A stretch of DNA of 32,078 bases, from positions 1 through 32,078 of the forward strand of contig NZ_JALQCW010000001.1 in NCBI RefSeq assembly GCF_023241715.1. The letters run 5' to 3'. The notes below the pieces were generated by a model. That model was given only the letters and a program-made list of their open reading frames with translations. It was not told the DNA's origin and did no database searches. This document shows, one piece after another, positions 24,374-32,078 of the stretch. Source of the stretch: Pseudomonas morbosilactucae. GTDB taxonomy: Bacteria; Pseudomonadota; Gammaproteobacteria; Pseudomonadales; Pseudomonadaceae. The translations under genes and the position numbers were made by a program. Position 1 is the stretch's first letter. The number at the start of each line of letters is the position of its first letter.

Positions 24374-25897
24374 ATGACCGTGATCAAGCAAGATGACCTG
24401 ATTCAGAGCGTTGCCGACGCCCTGCAATTCATTTCCTACTACCACCCCGTGGACTTCATCCAGGCGATGCACGAGGCCTACCTGCGCGAAGAATCGCCGG
24501 CAGCCCGTGACTCCATGGCGCAGATCCTGATCAACTCGCGCATGTGCGCCACCGGCCACCGCCCGATCTGCCAGGACACCGGCATCGTGACCGTGTTCGT
24601 ACGCGTGGGCATGGACGTGCGCTGGGATGGCGCGACCATGAGCCTGGACGACATGATCAACGAAGGCGTGCGTCGCGCTTACAACCTGCCGGAAAACGTC
24701 CTGCGGGCCTCTATCCTGGCCGACCCGGCCGGGGCGCGTAAAAACACCAAGGACAACACCCCTGCGGTCATCCACTACTCCATCGTCCCGGGCAACACCG
24801 TGGAAGTGGACGTGGCGGCCAAGGGCGGCGGCTCCGAGAACAAGTCGAAAATGGCCATGCTCAACCCGTCCGACTCGATCGTCGACTGGGTGCTCAAGAC
24901 CGTTCCGACCATGGGCGCCGGCTGGTGCCCACCGGGCATGCTGGGCATCGGCATCGGCGGCACCGCCGAAAAAGCGGCGGTGATGGCCAAGGAAGTGTTG
25001 ATGGAGTCCATCGACATCCACGAGCTGAAAAAGCGCGGCCCGCAGAACCGCATCGAAGAAATGCGCCTGGAGCTGTTCGAGAAGGTCAACCAACTGGGCA
25101 TCGGCGCCCAGGGCCTGGGTGGCCTGACCACCGTGCTCGACGTGAAGATCATGGACTACCCGACCCACGCCGCCTCGCTGCCGGTGTGCATGATCCCCAA
25201 CTGCGCCGCCACCCGTCACGCGCACTTCGTGCTCGACGGTTCCGGCCCGGCCGAACTGGAAGCGCCGCCCCTCGACGCCTACCCGGAAATCGTCTGGGAA
25301 GCCGGCCCGTCGGCGCGCCGCGTCAACCTCGACACCCTGACTCCAGAAGACGTGCAGAGCTGGCAGCCGGGCGAAACCGTGTTGCTCAACGGCAAGATGC
25401 TCACCGGCCGCGACGCCGCGCACAAACGCATGGTCGAGATGCTCAACAAGGGTGAAACCCTGCCAGTGGATCTCAAAGGCCGTTTCATCTACTACGTCGG
25501 CCCGGTCGATCCAGTGGGCGACGAAGTGGTCGGCCCGGCTGGCCCGACCACCGCCACGCGCATGGACAAGTTCACCCGGCAGATCCTCGAGCAGACTGGC
25601 TTGCTGGGCATGATCGGCAAGTCCGAACGTGGCCCGACCGCCATCGACGCGATCAAGGACAACAAGGCCGTGTACCTGATGGCCGTCGGCGGCGCTGCTT
25701 ACCTAGTGGCCCAGGCGATCAAGAAGTCCAAGGTCCTGGCCTTCGCCGAACTGGGCATGGAAGCGATCTACGAGTTCGAGGTCAAGGACATGCCGGTCAC
25801 TGTCGCGGTCGACAGCAAAGGCGAGTCGGTGCACATCACCGGTCCTGCGATCTGGCAGAAAAAGATCAGTGAAAGCCTGGCAGTAGAAGTGCAGTAA
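24374..25897 (+). CDS. fumA: Class I (4Fe-4S) fumarate hydratase
   Basis: This enzyme interconverts fumarate and malate in the TCA cycle with an oxygen-sensitive 4Fe-4S cluster. The 507-residue protein has both class I domains in one chain. Probable cluster ligands are C66 (PICQDTG), C185 (GWCPPG) and C277 (MIPNCAATRH). The first two are spaced 119 residues apart, as in characterised class I fumarases. GKSERGPTAIDAI and YYVGPVDPVGDEVVGPAGPT mark the C-terminal domain. ATG 24374 has a strong GAGGAG site; an upstream ATG at 24344 lacks one. The gene stands alone, with a structured leader and a terminator. Confidence 0.95.
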   Translation: MTVIKQDDLIQSVADALQFISYYHPVDFIQAMHEAYLREESPAARDSMAQILINSRMCATGHRPICQDTGIVTVFVRVGMDVRWDGATMSLDDMINEGVRRAYNLPENVLRASILADPAGARKNTKDNTPAVIHYSIVPGNTVEVDVAAKGGGSENKSKMAMLNPSDSIVDWVLKTVPTMGAGWCPPGMLGIGIGGTAEKAAVMAKEVLMESIDIHELKKRGPQNRIEEMRLELFEKVNQLGIGAQGLGGLTTVLDVKIMDYPTHAASLPVCMIPNCAATRHAHFVLDGSGPAELEAPPLDAYPEIVWEAGPSARRVNLDTLTPEDVQSWQPGETVLLNGKMLTGRDAAHKRMVEMLNKGETLPVDLKGRFIYYVGPVDPVGDEVVGPAGPTTATRMDKFTRQILEQTGLLGMIGKSERGPTAIDAIKDNKAVYLMAVGGAAYLVAQAIKKSKVLAFAELGMEAIYEFEVKDMPVTVAVDSKGESVHITGPAIWQKKISESLAVEVQ

Positions 25898-25916
25898 GCC
25901 CTTCTGCCTGTCCCTC

Positions 25917-25957
25917 AAGGCGGCGGTGTTGTTCATTGAACAGCCCGCCGCCTTTTT
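25917..25957 (+). terminator. Terminator of fumarase
   Basis: AAGGCGGCGG (25917-25926) pairs with CCGCCGCCTT (25945-25954), followed by more Ts. The 18-base loop contains a smaller TGTT/AACA hairpin. Confidence 0.88.
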
Positions 25958-26056
25958 CATGGGCGCGTTTAAAGTCACGCGCAAGCCGCCACGACCAAAG
26001 CCGTGCCCGGCACTCCATGCTATCGTTCCCGCCCCCATTGCCGCCTGCCCTGACTC

Positions 26057-27823
26057 ATGGCCCAGATCTCGCGACCGCTCCGCCTGACGCTCTATACCCT
26101 ATTGATTGTTGCCGGCACCGTGATCAGCGCCAGCCTGGCCATGCGCCACGCCGAACGCCAGGCGCTGGTGGACGATGCCGCCCGGGCCAAGGAGCAGTTG
26201 GCGCTATACGCCAACTCCCTGCACACCCTGATCGAACGTTATCGGGCCCTGCCCGCAGTGCTGGCCCTGGACCCGGAATTGCGCTCGGCCCTCAAGGGCC
26301 CGGTGGCACCTGAACAACAGGACGCCCTGAACCGCAAGCTGGAGAAAATCAACGGTGCCGCCCGCTCTTCCACCCTGGAATTGATGGACCACAGCGGCAT
26401 GGCCGTGGCCGCCAGCAACTGGCGCCTGCCCAGCAGCTACGTGGGCCACAACTATGGTTTTCGCCCCTACTTCAGCCAGACCCGCAGCCAAGGCAGCGGC
26501 AGCTTCTACGCAGTGGGCGTGACCAGCGGCATTCCGGGCTATTTCCTGTCCAGCGCGGTGAAAGGCGATGCCGACGAGTTCCTCGGCGCCATGGTGGTCA
26601 AGCTGGAGTTTCCGGAACTGGAGCAGGAATGGAGCCAGGGCAGCGACACCCTGCTGGTCAGCGATGCCCGCGGCATTATCTTTATCGCCAACCAGCCCGG
26701 CTGGCGCTACCGTCATTTGCGCCCGCTGTCCGCAGACGACCTGGCCGAAATCAACCGCACTCGCCAATACCACAAACAGCCCCTGGCGCCCCTGGAGCAC
26801 CAGACGCTGCAGGCGTTTGACGACAACGGCGGGCTGGTCCAGGTCGCGGGGCCGGAGGGCGCTGCAAGCTATCTGTGGGAGTCCCTGCCCCTGAGCGCCG
26901 AAGGCTGGACCCTGCACCTGCTGCGCAGGCCCCAGGGCGTCCTGGAGGACAGCCGCAATGCCGGGATCGCTGCGGTCGGGCTGTGGCTGACCCTGGTGTT
27001 CCTGCTGCTGTTCCTCAGCCAGCGCTGGCGCCTGGCCAAATTGCGCCAGCGCAGCCGCGAAGAACTTGAACAACTGGTGCAGGAACGCACCCGCGACCTG
27101 CGCACCGCCCAGGAGGGCCTGGTGCAATCGGCCAAGCTCGCCGCGCTGGGGCAGATGTCGGCAGCCCTGGCCCATGAAATCAACCAGCCGCTGACCACCC
27201 AGCGCATGCAACTGGCCACCCTCAGGCTGCTGCTGGACCACGGCCGGGTCGATGATGCCTACAAGGCCCTGCGCCCGCTGGACGATATGCTGACGCGCAT
27301 GGCCGCCCTCACCAGCCACCTCAAGACCTTCGCCCGCAAAAGCCCCAGCGGCCTGCGTGAGCGCCTGGATCTGGCGGCGGTGGTGGACCAGTCCCTGCAA
27401 TTGCTGGAGGCGCGTCTGCGGGATGAACAGGTGGACGTCGAGCTGCACCTGATCCGCCCTTCCTCGGTCCGTGGCGATGCCATTCGCCTGGAACAGGTGC
27501 TGATCAATCTGCTGCGCAACGCCCTGGATGCCATGCAGGACAAAGCCCTCAAGCGCCTGGTGATCCGCATCGAAGCCGACGAACAGCTGTGGCACCTGAG
27601 CGTGGCCGACAGCGGCGGCGGGATTGCCGAGGAGAACCTGCTGAGCGTGTTCGATCCGTTCTTCACCACCAAACCGGTGGGCGACGGCCTGGGGCTGGGC
27701 CTGGCGGTGTCCTACGCGATCGTGCATGAACTGGGCGGACGCCTGAGCGCCGCCAACCTGGAACAGGGTGCGGTGTTCACCCTGAGCCTGCCCATCGACC
27801 TGGAGGCCCATCTGCCATGTTGA
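26057..27823 (+). CDS. mifS: DctB/MifS-like sensor histidine kinase
   Basis: A 588-residue membrane kinase likely sensing C4/C5-dicarboxylates. The first helix spans residues 9-28 and the second about 303-321. The periplasmic part is a DctB-type double PAS/Cache domain with NYGFRPYF (132-139) and [16 protein letters not shown], matching the dicarboxylate-pocket pattern of DctB. A coiled coil (325-358) leads to H373 ([12 protein letters not shown]). The ATPase boxes are N ([13 protein letters not shown]), G1 (DSGGGI), F (FDPFFTTK) and G2 ([10 protein letters not shown]). In P. aeruginosa MifS/MifR control alpha-ketoglutarate uptake, and the permease next door fits that. No Shine-Dalgarno sequence is evident before ATG. 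The stop overlaps mifR by 7 bases. Confidence 0.88.
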   Translation: MAQISRPLRLTLYTLLIVAGTVISASLAMRHAERQALVDDAARAKEQLALYANSLHTLIERYRALPAVLALDPELRSALKGPVAPEQQDALNRKLEKINGAARSSTLELMDHSGMAVAASNWRLPSSYVGHNYGFRPYFSQTRSQGSGSFYAVGVTSGIPGYFLSSAVKGDADEFLGAMVVKLEFPELEQEWSQGSDTLLVSDARGIIFIANQPGWRYRHLRPLSADDLAEINRTRQYHKQPLAPLEHQTLQAFDDNGGLVQVAGPEGAASYLWESLPLSAEGWTLHLLRRPQGVLEDSRNAGIAAVGLWLTLVFLLLFLSQRWRLAKLRQRSREELEQLVQERTRDLRTAQEGLVQSAKLAALGQMSAALAHEINQPLTTQRMQLATLRLLLDHGRVDDAYKALRPLDDMLTRMAALTSHLKTFARKSPSGLRERLDLAAVVDQSLQLLEARLRDEQVDVELHLIRPSSVRGDAIRLEQVLINLLRNALDAMQDKALKRLVIRIEADEQLWHLSVADSGGGIAEENLLSVFDPFFTTKPVGDGLGLGLAVSYAIVHELGGRLSAANLEQGAVFTLSLPIDLEAHLPC

Positions 27824-29151
27824 ACTCGGTGATGGTGGTGGACGACGAAAGCAGCATTCGCAACGCAGTGGAACAGTGGCTGAGCCTCTCGGGGTTCGAG
27901 GTCCAGTTATTCAGCCGCGGCGAAGAATGCCTGGCGCAACTGCCCGGGGACTTTCCCGGGGTGATCCTCAGCGATGTGCGCATGCCGGGCATGAGTGGCC
28001 TGGAACTGCTGGCCCAGGTCCAACGACGCGACCCCGACCTGCCGATCATCCTGCTCACCGGTCACGGCGACGTGCCCATGGCAGTGGAAGCCATGCGCGA
28101 TGGTGCCTATGACTTCCTGGAAAAACCCTTCAGCCCGGACACCCTGCTCAGCAGCCTGCGCCGTGCCCTGGATAAGCGTCGCCTGGTCCTGGAAAACCGC
28201 CGCCTGCACGAGCTGGCCGACAACCGGGCCAGGATCGACGCCACCTTGCTGGGGGTTTCCCGCAGCCTGCAGACCCTGCGCCGCCAGGTGCTGGAGCTGG
28301 CAGCGCTGCCGGTGAATGTGCTGATCCGTGGCGAGACCGGCAGCGGCAAAGAGCTGATTGCCCGCTGCCTGCATGATTTCGGCCCACGGGCGGCCAAGCC
28401 TTTTGTCGCCCTAAATTGTGCGGCGATTCCCGAGCAACTGTTCGAGGCCGAACTGTTCGGCCACGAAAGCGGCGCCTTTACCGGCGCCCAAGGCAAGCGC
28501 ATCGGCAAGCTGGAGTATGCCGACGGCGGCACCTTGTTCCTCGATGAGATTGAAAGCATGCCCCTGGCCCAGCAGGTCAAGCTGCTGCGGGTGTTGCAGG
28601 AGCAGAAACTCGAACGCCTGGGCTCCAACCAGAGCATCCGCGTGGACCTGCGAATCATTGCCGCGACCAAACCCGACTTGCTGGAAGAGGCGCGGGCCGG
28701 ACGGTTTCGCGAAGACCTGGCCTACCGCTTGAACGTTGCCGAATTGCGCCTGCCGCCATTGCGCGAGCGTCGCGAAGACATTCCCCTGCTCTACGAACAC
28801 TTCGCCCATGACGCCGCGCAACGCCTGGGTCGCCAACCCGGCCCATTGAGCGGCACACAACTGAGCCGCCTGCTCAGCCATGACTGGCCGGGCAACGTTC
28901 GCGAACTGGCCAACGTCGCTGAACGCCAGGTGCTGGGCCTGGGTGAGCCGGAGGTCGAGATGATCGACGCCGGGCAATCCCTGGCCGCCCAGCAGGAAGC
29001 CTTTGAGGCCCAGTGCCTGCGCGCCGCGCTGGCCCGGCACAAGGGCGATATCAAGGCCGTGCTCAGCGAGTTGCAACTGCCGCGCCGCACCCTGAATGAA
29101 AAGATGCAGCGTCACGGGCTGGTCCGGGAGATGTTCCTCAAGGAGGAATAA
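27817..29151 (+). CDS. mifR: NtrC-family sigma-54 response regulator (MifR/DctD-like)
   Basis: A 444-residue transcription activator. The receiver domain has the phosphoacceptor D53 (LSDVRMPG), T81 and K103 (LEKPF). The AAA+ domain has Walker A GETGSGKE (172-179), the sigma-54 contact loop GAFTGA (219-224) and Walker B with D243/E244 (TLFLDEIE). The C-terminus is a Fis-type helix-turn-helix ([20 protein letters not shown]). It overlaps mifS (ATGTTGA), so kinase and regulator are coupled. The downstream permease gene has a matching sigma-54 promoter and palindrome, making it the obvious target. Confidence 0.92.
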   Translation: MLNSVMVVDDESSIRNAVEQWLSLSGFEVQLFSRGEECLAQLPGDFPGVILSDVRMPGMSGLELLAQVQRRDPDLPIILLTGHGDVPMAVEAMRDGAYDFLEKPFSPDTLLSSLRRALDKRRLVLENRRLHELADNRARIDATLLGVSRSLQTLRRQVLELAALPVNVLIRGETGSGKELIARCLHDFGPRAAKPFVALNCAAIPEQLFEAELFGHESGAFTGAQGKRIGKLEYADGGTLFLDEIESMPLAQQVKLLRVLQEQKLERLGSNQSIRVDLRIIAATKPDLLEEARAGRFREDLAYRLNVAELRLPPLRERREDIPLLYEHFAHDAAQRLGRQPGPLSGTQLSRLLSHDWPGNVRELANVAERQVLGLGEPEVEMIDAGQSLAAQQEAFEAQCLRAALARHKGDIKAVLSELQLPRRTLNEKMQRHGLVREMFLKEE

Positions 29152-29197
29152 CTCCCCACGGAAAAACCTGTGGGAGCCGGCTTGCCGGCGAAAAGGC
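29152..29197. repeat. REP-like element after mifR
   Basis: CTGTGGGAGCCGGCTTGCCG at 29168-29187, continuing GCGAAAAGG, is a typical Pseudomonas REP sequence. The core GCCGGC-TT-GCCGGC is palindromic. Just upstream, CTCCCCAC can pair with GTGGGAG across the A-rich spacer, giving a second hairpin directly after the mifR stop that may serve as its terminator. Confidence 0.7.
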
Positions 29198-29292
29198 CTT
29201 CAACCGGGGATGCCCCTCAGCGACGCCCGCTCTGGCATACCCGCTCGGTGTACCGTTGCGCCCCCTTCATTTAGGCAATTTACCGCCTACCC

Positions 29293-29318
29293 AATCCGCC
29301 CCATAAGCGGATTTCCGC
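29293..29318. promoter_or_regulatory. Candidate MifR upstream activating site
   Basis: Two overlapping palindromes: AATCCGC-N7-GCGGATT (29293-29313) and GCGGA-TT-TCCGC (29307-29318). The second is, on the other strand, GCGGAAATCCGC, the core I recall for rhizobial DctD sites. It lies about 50 bases upstream of the sigma-54 -24 element, a usual enhancer position. Confidence 0.55.
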
Positions 29319-29361
29319 TCATCATTTTCGCCCAACCCCTCTAGCCCGGGCTTCCCGCCGC

Positions 29362-29377
29362 TGGCACAGGTCCTGCT
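29362..29377 (+). promoter_or_regulatory. Sigma-54 promoter of the permease gene
   Basis: TGGCACAGGTCCTGCT has GG and GC at exactly the -24/-12 spacing and matches TGGCAC-N5-TTGCW at all but one base. Transcription would start near 29388, giving a leader of about 50 bases. Confidence 0.8.
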
Positions 29378-29412
29378 ATAGCCCTGGCAGGCTGCGCTTG
29401 CGCGCGCTCCAC

Positions 29413-29420
29413 AAAAACAA
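29413..29420 (+). promoter_or_regulatory. Crc/Hfq CA motif before the permease ribosome binding site
   Basis: AAAAACAA fits the Crc/Hfq target AANAAYAA and ends 6 bases before the GAAGGA ribosome binding site. In Pseudomonas, motifs in this place allow translation to be blocked during growth on preferred carbon sources. Confidence 0.55.
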
Positions 29421-29438
29421 TGAATAGAAGGATCCGTC

Positions 29439-30761
29439 ATGGATATCTCGAACACCCTGCCCGCAGGGTCGGCGGCCGCGCCCGCCACCGAAAAGACCAC
29501 GGCCAGTCGCCTGAAATCGATTTTCAGCGGTTCGGTCGGCAACATGGTCGAGTGGTACGACTGGTACGTCTACGCCGCTTTCTCGCTGTACTTCGCCAAA
29601 GTCTTCTTCCCCAAGGGCGACACCACCGCCCAGTTGCTGAACACCGCCGCCATCTTCGCCGTGGGCTTTTTGATGCGCCCGATCGGTGGCTGGCTGATGG
29701 GCCTGTACGCCGACCGTAAAGGGCGCAAGGCCGCGCTGATGGCTTCGGTGCTGCTGATGTGCTTCGGCTCGCTGATCATCGCCCTGACCCCGGGTTACGA
29801 AACCATCGGAGTCGGCGCCCCGATCCTGCTGGTACTGGCGCGGCTGATGCAGGGCCTGTCGGTAGGCGGTGAATACGGCACCTCGGCCACCTACCTCAGC
29901 GAGATGGCGACCAAGGAGCGCCGCGGCTTCTTCTCCAGCTTCCAGTACGTGACCCTGATCTCCGGCCAGCTCATCGCCCTGGCGGTGCTGATCGTGCTGC
30001 AGAACGTGCTGACCACCGAGGAACTGCAATCCTGGGGCTGGCGGATTCCGTTCGCCATCGGTGCCTTGTGTGCCGTGGTCGCCCTGTACCTGCGTCGCGG
30101 CATGGAAGAAACCGAGTCCTTCACCAAGAAGAAGGAAAAGCCCAAGGAAAGCCTGATGCGCACCCTGATGCGCCATCCCAAGGAACTGATGACGGTGGTC
30201 GGCCTGACCATGGGCGGCACCCTGGCGTTCTACACCTACACCACCTACATGCAGAAATACCTGGTGAACACCGTCGGCATGAGCATTTCCGACTCCACCA
30301 CGATTTCCGCCGCCACGCTGTTCCTGTTCATGTGCCTGCAACCGGTGATCGGCGCCCTCTCGGACAAGATCGGTCGTCGCCCGATCCTGATCGCCTTCGG
30401 CATCCTCGGCACCCTGTTCACCGTGCCGATCCTCACCACCCTGCACACCATCCAGACCTGGTGGGGCGCGTTCTTCCTGATCATGGCGGCGCTGATCATT
30501 GTCAGCGGCTACACCTCGATCAACGCGGTGGTCAAAGCCGAGCTGTTCCCAACCGAAATCCGCGCCCTGGGCGTAGGCCTGCCTTATGCGCTGACGGTGT
30601 CGATCTTCGGCGGCACCGCTGAATACATTGCCCTGTGGTTCAAGAGCATCGGCATGGAAACCGGCTACTACTGGTACGTCACCGCCTGCATCGCCTGTTC
30701 GCTGCTGGTCTACGTGACCATGAAGGACACCCGCAAGCATTCGCGGATCGAAACAGACTGA
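29439..30761 (+). CDS. kgtP: Alpha-ketoglutarate/dicarboxylate:H+ symporter (MFS, MHS family)
   Basis: A 440-residue, 12-helix permease of the metabolite:H+ symporter group, closest in pattern to KgtP/PcaT, which import alpha-ketoglutarate. Signatures: GNMVEWYDWYVYAAFSLYF in helix 1, RPIGGWLMGLYADRKGRKAA for the loop 2-3 motif, RLMQGLSVGGEYGTSATYLS in helix 4, and the repeated SDKIGRRP motif in the C-half. A GAAGGA site precedes ATG. It carries its own sigma-54 promoter, an upstream palindrome and a CA motif, and follows mifSR, so regulation by dicarboxylate sensing plus catabolite control is likely. Substrate identity is inferred from family and context. Confidence 0.9.
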   Translation: MDISNTLPAGSAAAPATEKTTASRLKSIFSGSVGNMVEWYDWYVYAAFSLYFAKVFFPKGDTTAQLLNTAAIFAVGFLMRPIGGWLMGLYADRKGRKAALMASVLLMCFGSLIIALTPGYETIGVGAPILLVLARLMQGLSVGGEYGTSATYLSEMATKERRGFFSSFQYVTLISGQLIALAVLIVLQNVLTTEELQSWGWRIPFAIGALCAVVALYLRRGMEETESFTKKKEKPKESLMRTLMRHPKELMTVVGLTMGGTLAFYTYTTYMQKYLVNTVGMSISDSTTISAATLFLFMCLQPVIGALSDKIGRRPILIAFGILGTLFTVPILTTLHTIQTWWGAFFLIMAALIIVSGYTSINAVVKAELFPTEIRALGVGLPYALTVSIFGGTAEYIALWFKSIGMETGYYWYVTACIACSLLVYVTMKDTRKHSRIETD

Positions 30762-30768
30762 AGAAAGC

Positions 30769-30801
30769 AAAACGCCCGGGTGCAAGGCCCGGGCGTTTTT
30801 T
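30769..30801. terminator. Bidirectional terminator after the permease gene
   Basis: AAAACGCCCGGG pairs with CCCGGGCGTTTT around a 7-base loop, with a T-run on plus and an A-run that serves the minus strand gene ending at 30812. Confidence 0.92.
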
Positions 30802-30811
30802 CATGTGTGGG

Positions 30812-31567
30812 TCAGGACAGTTCGGCGGCGCTCTGCCGTGAGTAGCGGTTCTGAGCCCAGGACGCGCCGACGATCATCACCAGCAGAATCCCCGCCAATA
30901 CCGCCGACGAGCCGATGGTGCCGAAATCCAGGCCGCCTTTTTCATGGGGTTTGGTCAGGAAGTCGCCCAAGGTCGCGCCGAACGGCCGGGTCAACACAAA
31001 CGCCACCCAGAACAACAGCACCGACGAGATTCGGGTGAAGTACTTGAGCAGGACCACCACGGCGATGGTCGAGCCGATCAGCAGTGCCCCGCCGGCAAAA
31101 CCCAAGCCCGAATCGTCCGCCAGGAAATCCCCCAGCGCGGTGCCCAGGGTGTTGGAGAACAAGATCGCCATCCAGTAGAACAACTCGCCCCGCAAGGTCT
31201 GGATCTTGTTCACGTTCAGCGAATCGCCGCTCAGGCGCCAGGCAGCGAAAATCGCCAGCAGAATCGCGATCAGGATCATCGAGCCGGTGGCGTAGCCCAG
31301 CTCCAGGGTGCGGTCCATAAAGTCCGACATGGTGGTGCCGGCCGTGCTGGTGGACAGGATAACGATCCAGTACAGCACCGGGTTGTAGGTCTTGGAAAAC
31401 AGCTGGGTGACCAGGGTCAGGACAAACACGCTGATGAGGATCATGGAACTGATGGCGTAACCGACGTTCAGGGTCATCGACAGCAAGTCGCCTGCGGTCT
31501 CTCCCAAGGTCGTCGCGCAGATTTTCATGACCCAGAACGCCAGGGTGATCTGAGGAAGTTTATTCAT
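30812..31567 (-). CDS. Four-repeat membrane protein (COG4705/DUF347)
   Basis: A 251-residue inner-membrane protein of unknown function. Four internal repeats are plain: residues 11-40 (FWVMKICATTLGETAGDLLS), 66-96 (YWIVILSTSTAGTTMSDFMD), 131-161 (YWMAILFSNTLGTALGDFLA) and 187-221 (FWVAFVLTRPFGATLGDFLT). Each has an aromatic pair, a T-x-G core and an Asp-containing D-[FL] end, followed by a second hydrophobic helix. That makes about eight membrane segments with a conserved acidic residue in each repeat, as expected for a small transporter or channel built by duplication (inference). The start ATG 31567 puts the first repeat near the N-terminus. Confidence 0.8.
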   Translation of the reverse strand: MNKLPQITLAFWVMKICATTLGETAGDLLSMTLNVGYAISSMILISVFVLTLVTQLFSKTYNPVLYWIVILSTSTAGTTMSDFMDRTLELGYATGSMILIAILLAIFAAWRLSGDSLNVNKIQTLRGELFYWMAILFSNTLGTALGDFLADDSGLGFAGGALLIGSTIAVVVLLKYFTRISSVLLFWVAFVLTRPFGATLGDFLTKPHEKGGLDFGTIGSSAVLAGILLVMIVGASWAQNRYSRQSAAELS

Positions 31568-31948
31568 TGTGGGAAGTGCTCCAAGGCTCGGATTCAAGGT
31601 GGCCGGCTCTTGAATGTCCGGGCCTGGCGCAAGGCTGCGGGCGGCAGGGTGAAAAATAGGTAAGCGACAAATGAAAAAACCGTTCATCGCGATTTTTCCG
31701 CGTTAACCGCCAGATTAATCGCCCGTTAATTGGCCAGCCCCATTCTGCAAGGGTCCACAACCAGTCAGAGGCTTGACCGCCCTGTGCTCCAGGTAAAAAA
31801 GCGGTGCCTGGTGGACGGCGACCCGACAAACGAATCGATTAATTCGATTATTTAAAGCATTTATTTGCGCTTTTTAATCAGATTGATCGGCGTATTCTTC
31901 AACCCATGCCCAGCGCACACAACCCTTAACGAATCTGGAGTGACCACC
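31568..31948. other. Divergent region before the repeat protein gene
   Basis: This 381-base gap has one minus-strand reading frame of 89 codons (31560-31829) without family character, which I do not accept. From about 31820 it becomes AT-rich, with direct repeats TCGATTA at 31835 and 31844 and a hairpin AAAGC/GCTTT near 31855-31875. TATTCT (31893-31898) is a possible -10 without a good -35. Confidence 0.4.
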
Positions 31949-32078
31949 ATGAAAACCAAACTGATCCTCGCCCTGACCCTCTCGGTACTGGCTGCCAACA
32001 CCTTCGCGGCTGACGGTTTCGACCGTACCGGTTCCGCCATCGCTGCTGACGGTTATGACCGCACCGGCTCCGCCACCG
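31949..32078 (+). CDS. Exported tandem-repeat protein (5' part only)
   Basis: The start of a secreted or periplasmic protein; only 43 codons are in the window. A Sec signal peptide runs to about residue 20 (TFA, cleavage near A20). It is followed directly by two 12-residue repeats: AADGFDRTGSAI (20-31) and AADGYDRTGSAT (32-43). The DNA repeats are 36 bases with several synonymous changes, so they are old and kept for the protein sequence. GGAG lies 7 bases before ATG. Similar small repeat proteins exist in pseudomonads, some labelled phage infection protein; I cannot confirm that function. Its expression level and true length cannot be seen. Confidence 0.75.
   Translation, partial: MKTKLILALTLSVLAANTFAADGFDRTGSAIAADGYDRTGSAT

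Noticed and set aside
26204..27811. 535-codon frame on minus, opposite mifS
   Set aside because: Antisense artefact; His/Gln-rich composition and no motif, while mifS on plus has all kinase boxes.
29379..29400. Second sigma-54-like box starting TGGCAG after the permease promoter
   Set aside because: The distance between GG and GC is two bases too long for a working -24/-12 element.
29376..30785. 469-codon frame on minus, opposite the permease gene
   Set aside because: The plus-strand permease is certain. The minus frame has no membrane segment or domain and runs through the permease terminator.
31560..31829. 89-codon frame on minus in the gap before the repeat protein
   Set aside because: No ribosome binding site, no family character, and it overlaps the start of the COG4705 gene.
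1..32078. CRISPR arrays, tRNA or rRNA genes, insertion sequences, prophage genes
   Set aside because: No regularly spaced repeats, no RNA-gene-like stretches, no transposase or phage protein signatures were seen on either strand.

Overview
The window is chromosomal DNA of a fluorescent-type Pseudomonas (P. fluorescens/putida lineage). This rests on high-GC codon use, a MvaT-type H-NS protein with the AT-pincer residues seen in P. aeruginosa MvaT, REP-like elements, and a gene order from purU to fumarase that follows, from memory, the PA4314-PA4333 region of P. aeruginosa. Nothing looks like a prophage, insertion sequence, CRISPR array, tRNA or rRNA. Most of the window is core chromosome.

Layout. 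1-6.1 kb: argJ (cut by the window start) and secA on the minus strand, then dciA on plus converging on a HerA/YjgR-like ATPase on minus. 6.3-8.2 kb: a PctA-type amino-acid chemoreceptor with a one-base deletion near its 3' end. 8.2-11.6 kb: a small ORF ending inside a REP element, purU, mvaT and sbcB. 11.8-18.5 kb: a tightly packed six-gene plus-strand operon (RDD, SpoIIM-like, DUF4129, DUF4350, MoxR AAA+ ATPase, DUF58). 18.5-19.5 kb: a PilZ protein and a small lipoprotein on minus. 19.7-25.9 kb: pykA on plus, a minus-strand operon of a SadC-like diguanylate cyclase, a 2Fe-2S flavin reductase and a crotonase, then class I fumarase on plus with a structured leader. 26.1-30.8 kb: a MifS/MifR-type two-component system followed by an alpha-ketoglutarate permease. 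30.8 kb to the end: a four-repeat membrane protein (COG4705/DUF347) and the start of a secreted protein made of 12-residue tandem repeats.

How the parts fit. The clearest regulatory circuit is at 26-31 kb. A DctB-like sensor and an NtrC-family activator lie upstream of a C5-dicarboxylate transporter whose leader carries a sigma-54 -24/-12 element, a DctD-like palindrome upstream of it, and a Crc/Hfq CA motif next to the ribosome binding site. Two c-di-GMP genes (PilZ and SadC-like) lie about 4 kb apart. Central carbon genes (pykA, fumarase) flank the SadC operon, and pykA has a HexR-like operator candidate.

The best candidates for undescribed biology are the MoxR/SpoIIM/DUF4129/DUF4350/DUF58 membrane operon, the 12-bp hairpin in the fumarase leader, the four-repeat membrane protein and the repeat-built exported protein. 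All readings are from sequence alone, without database searches.
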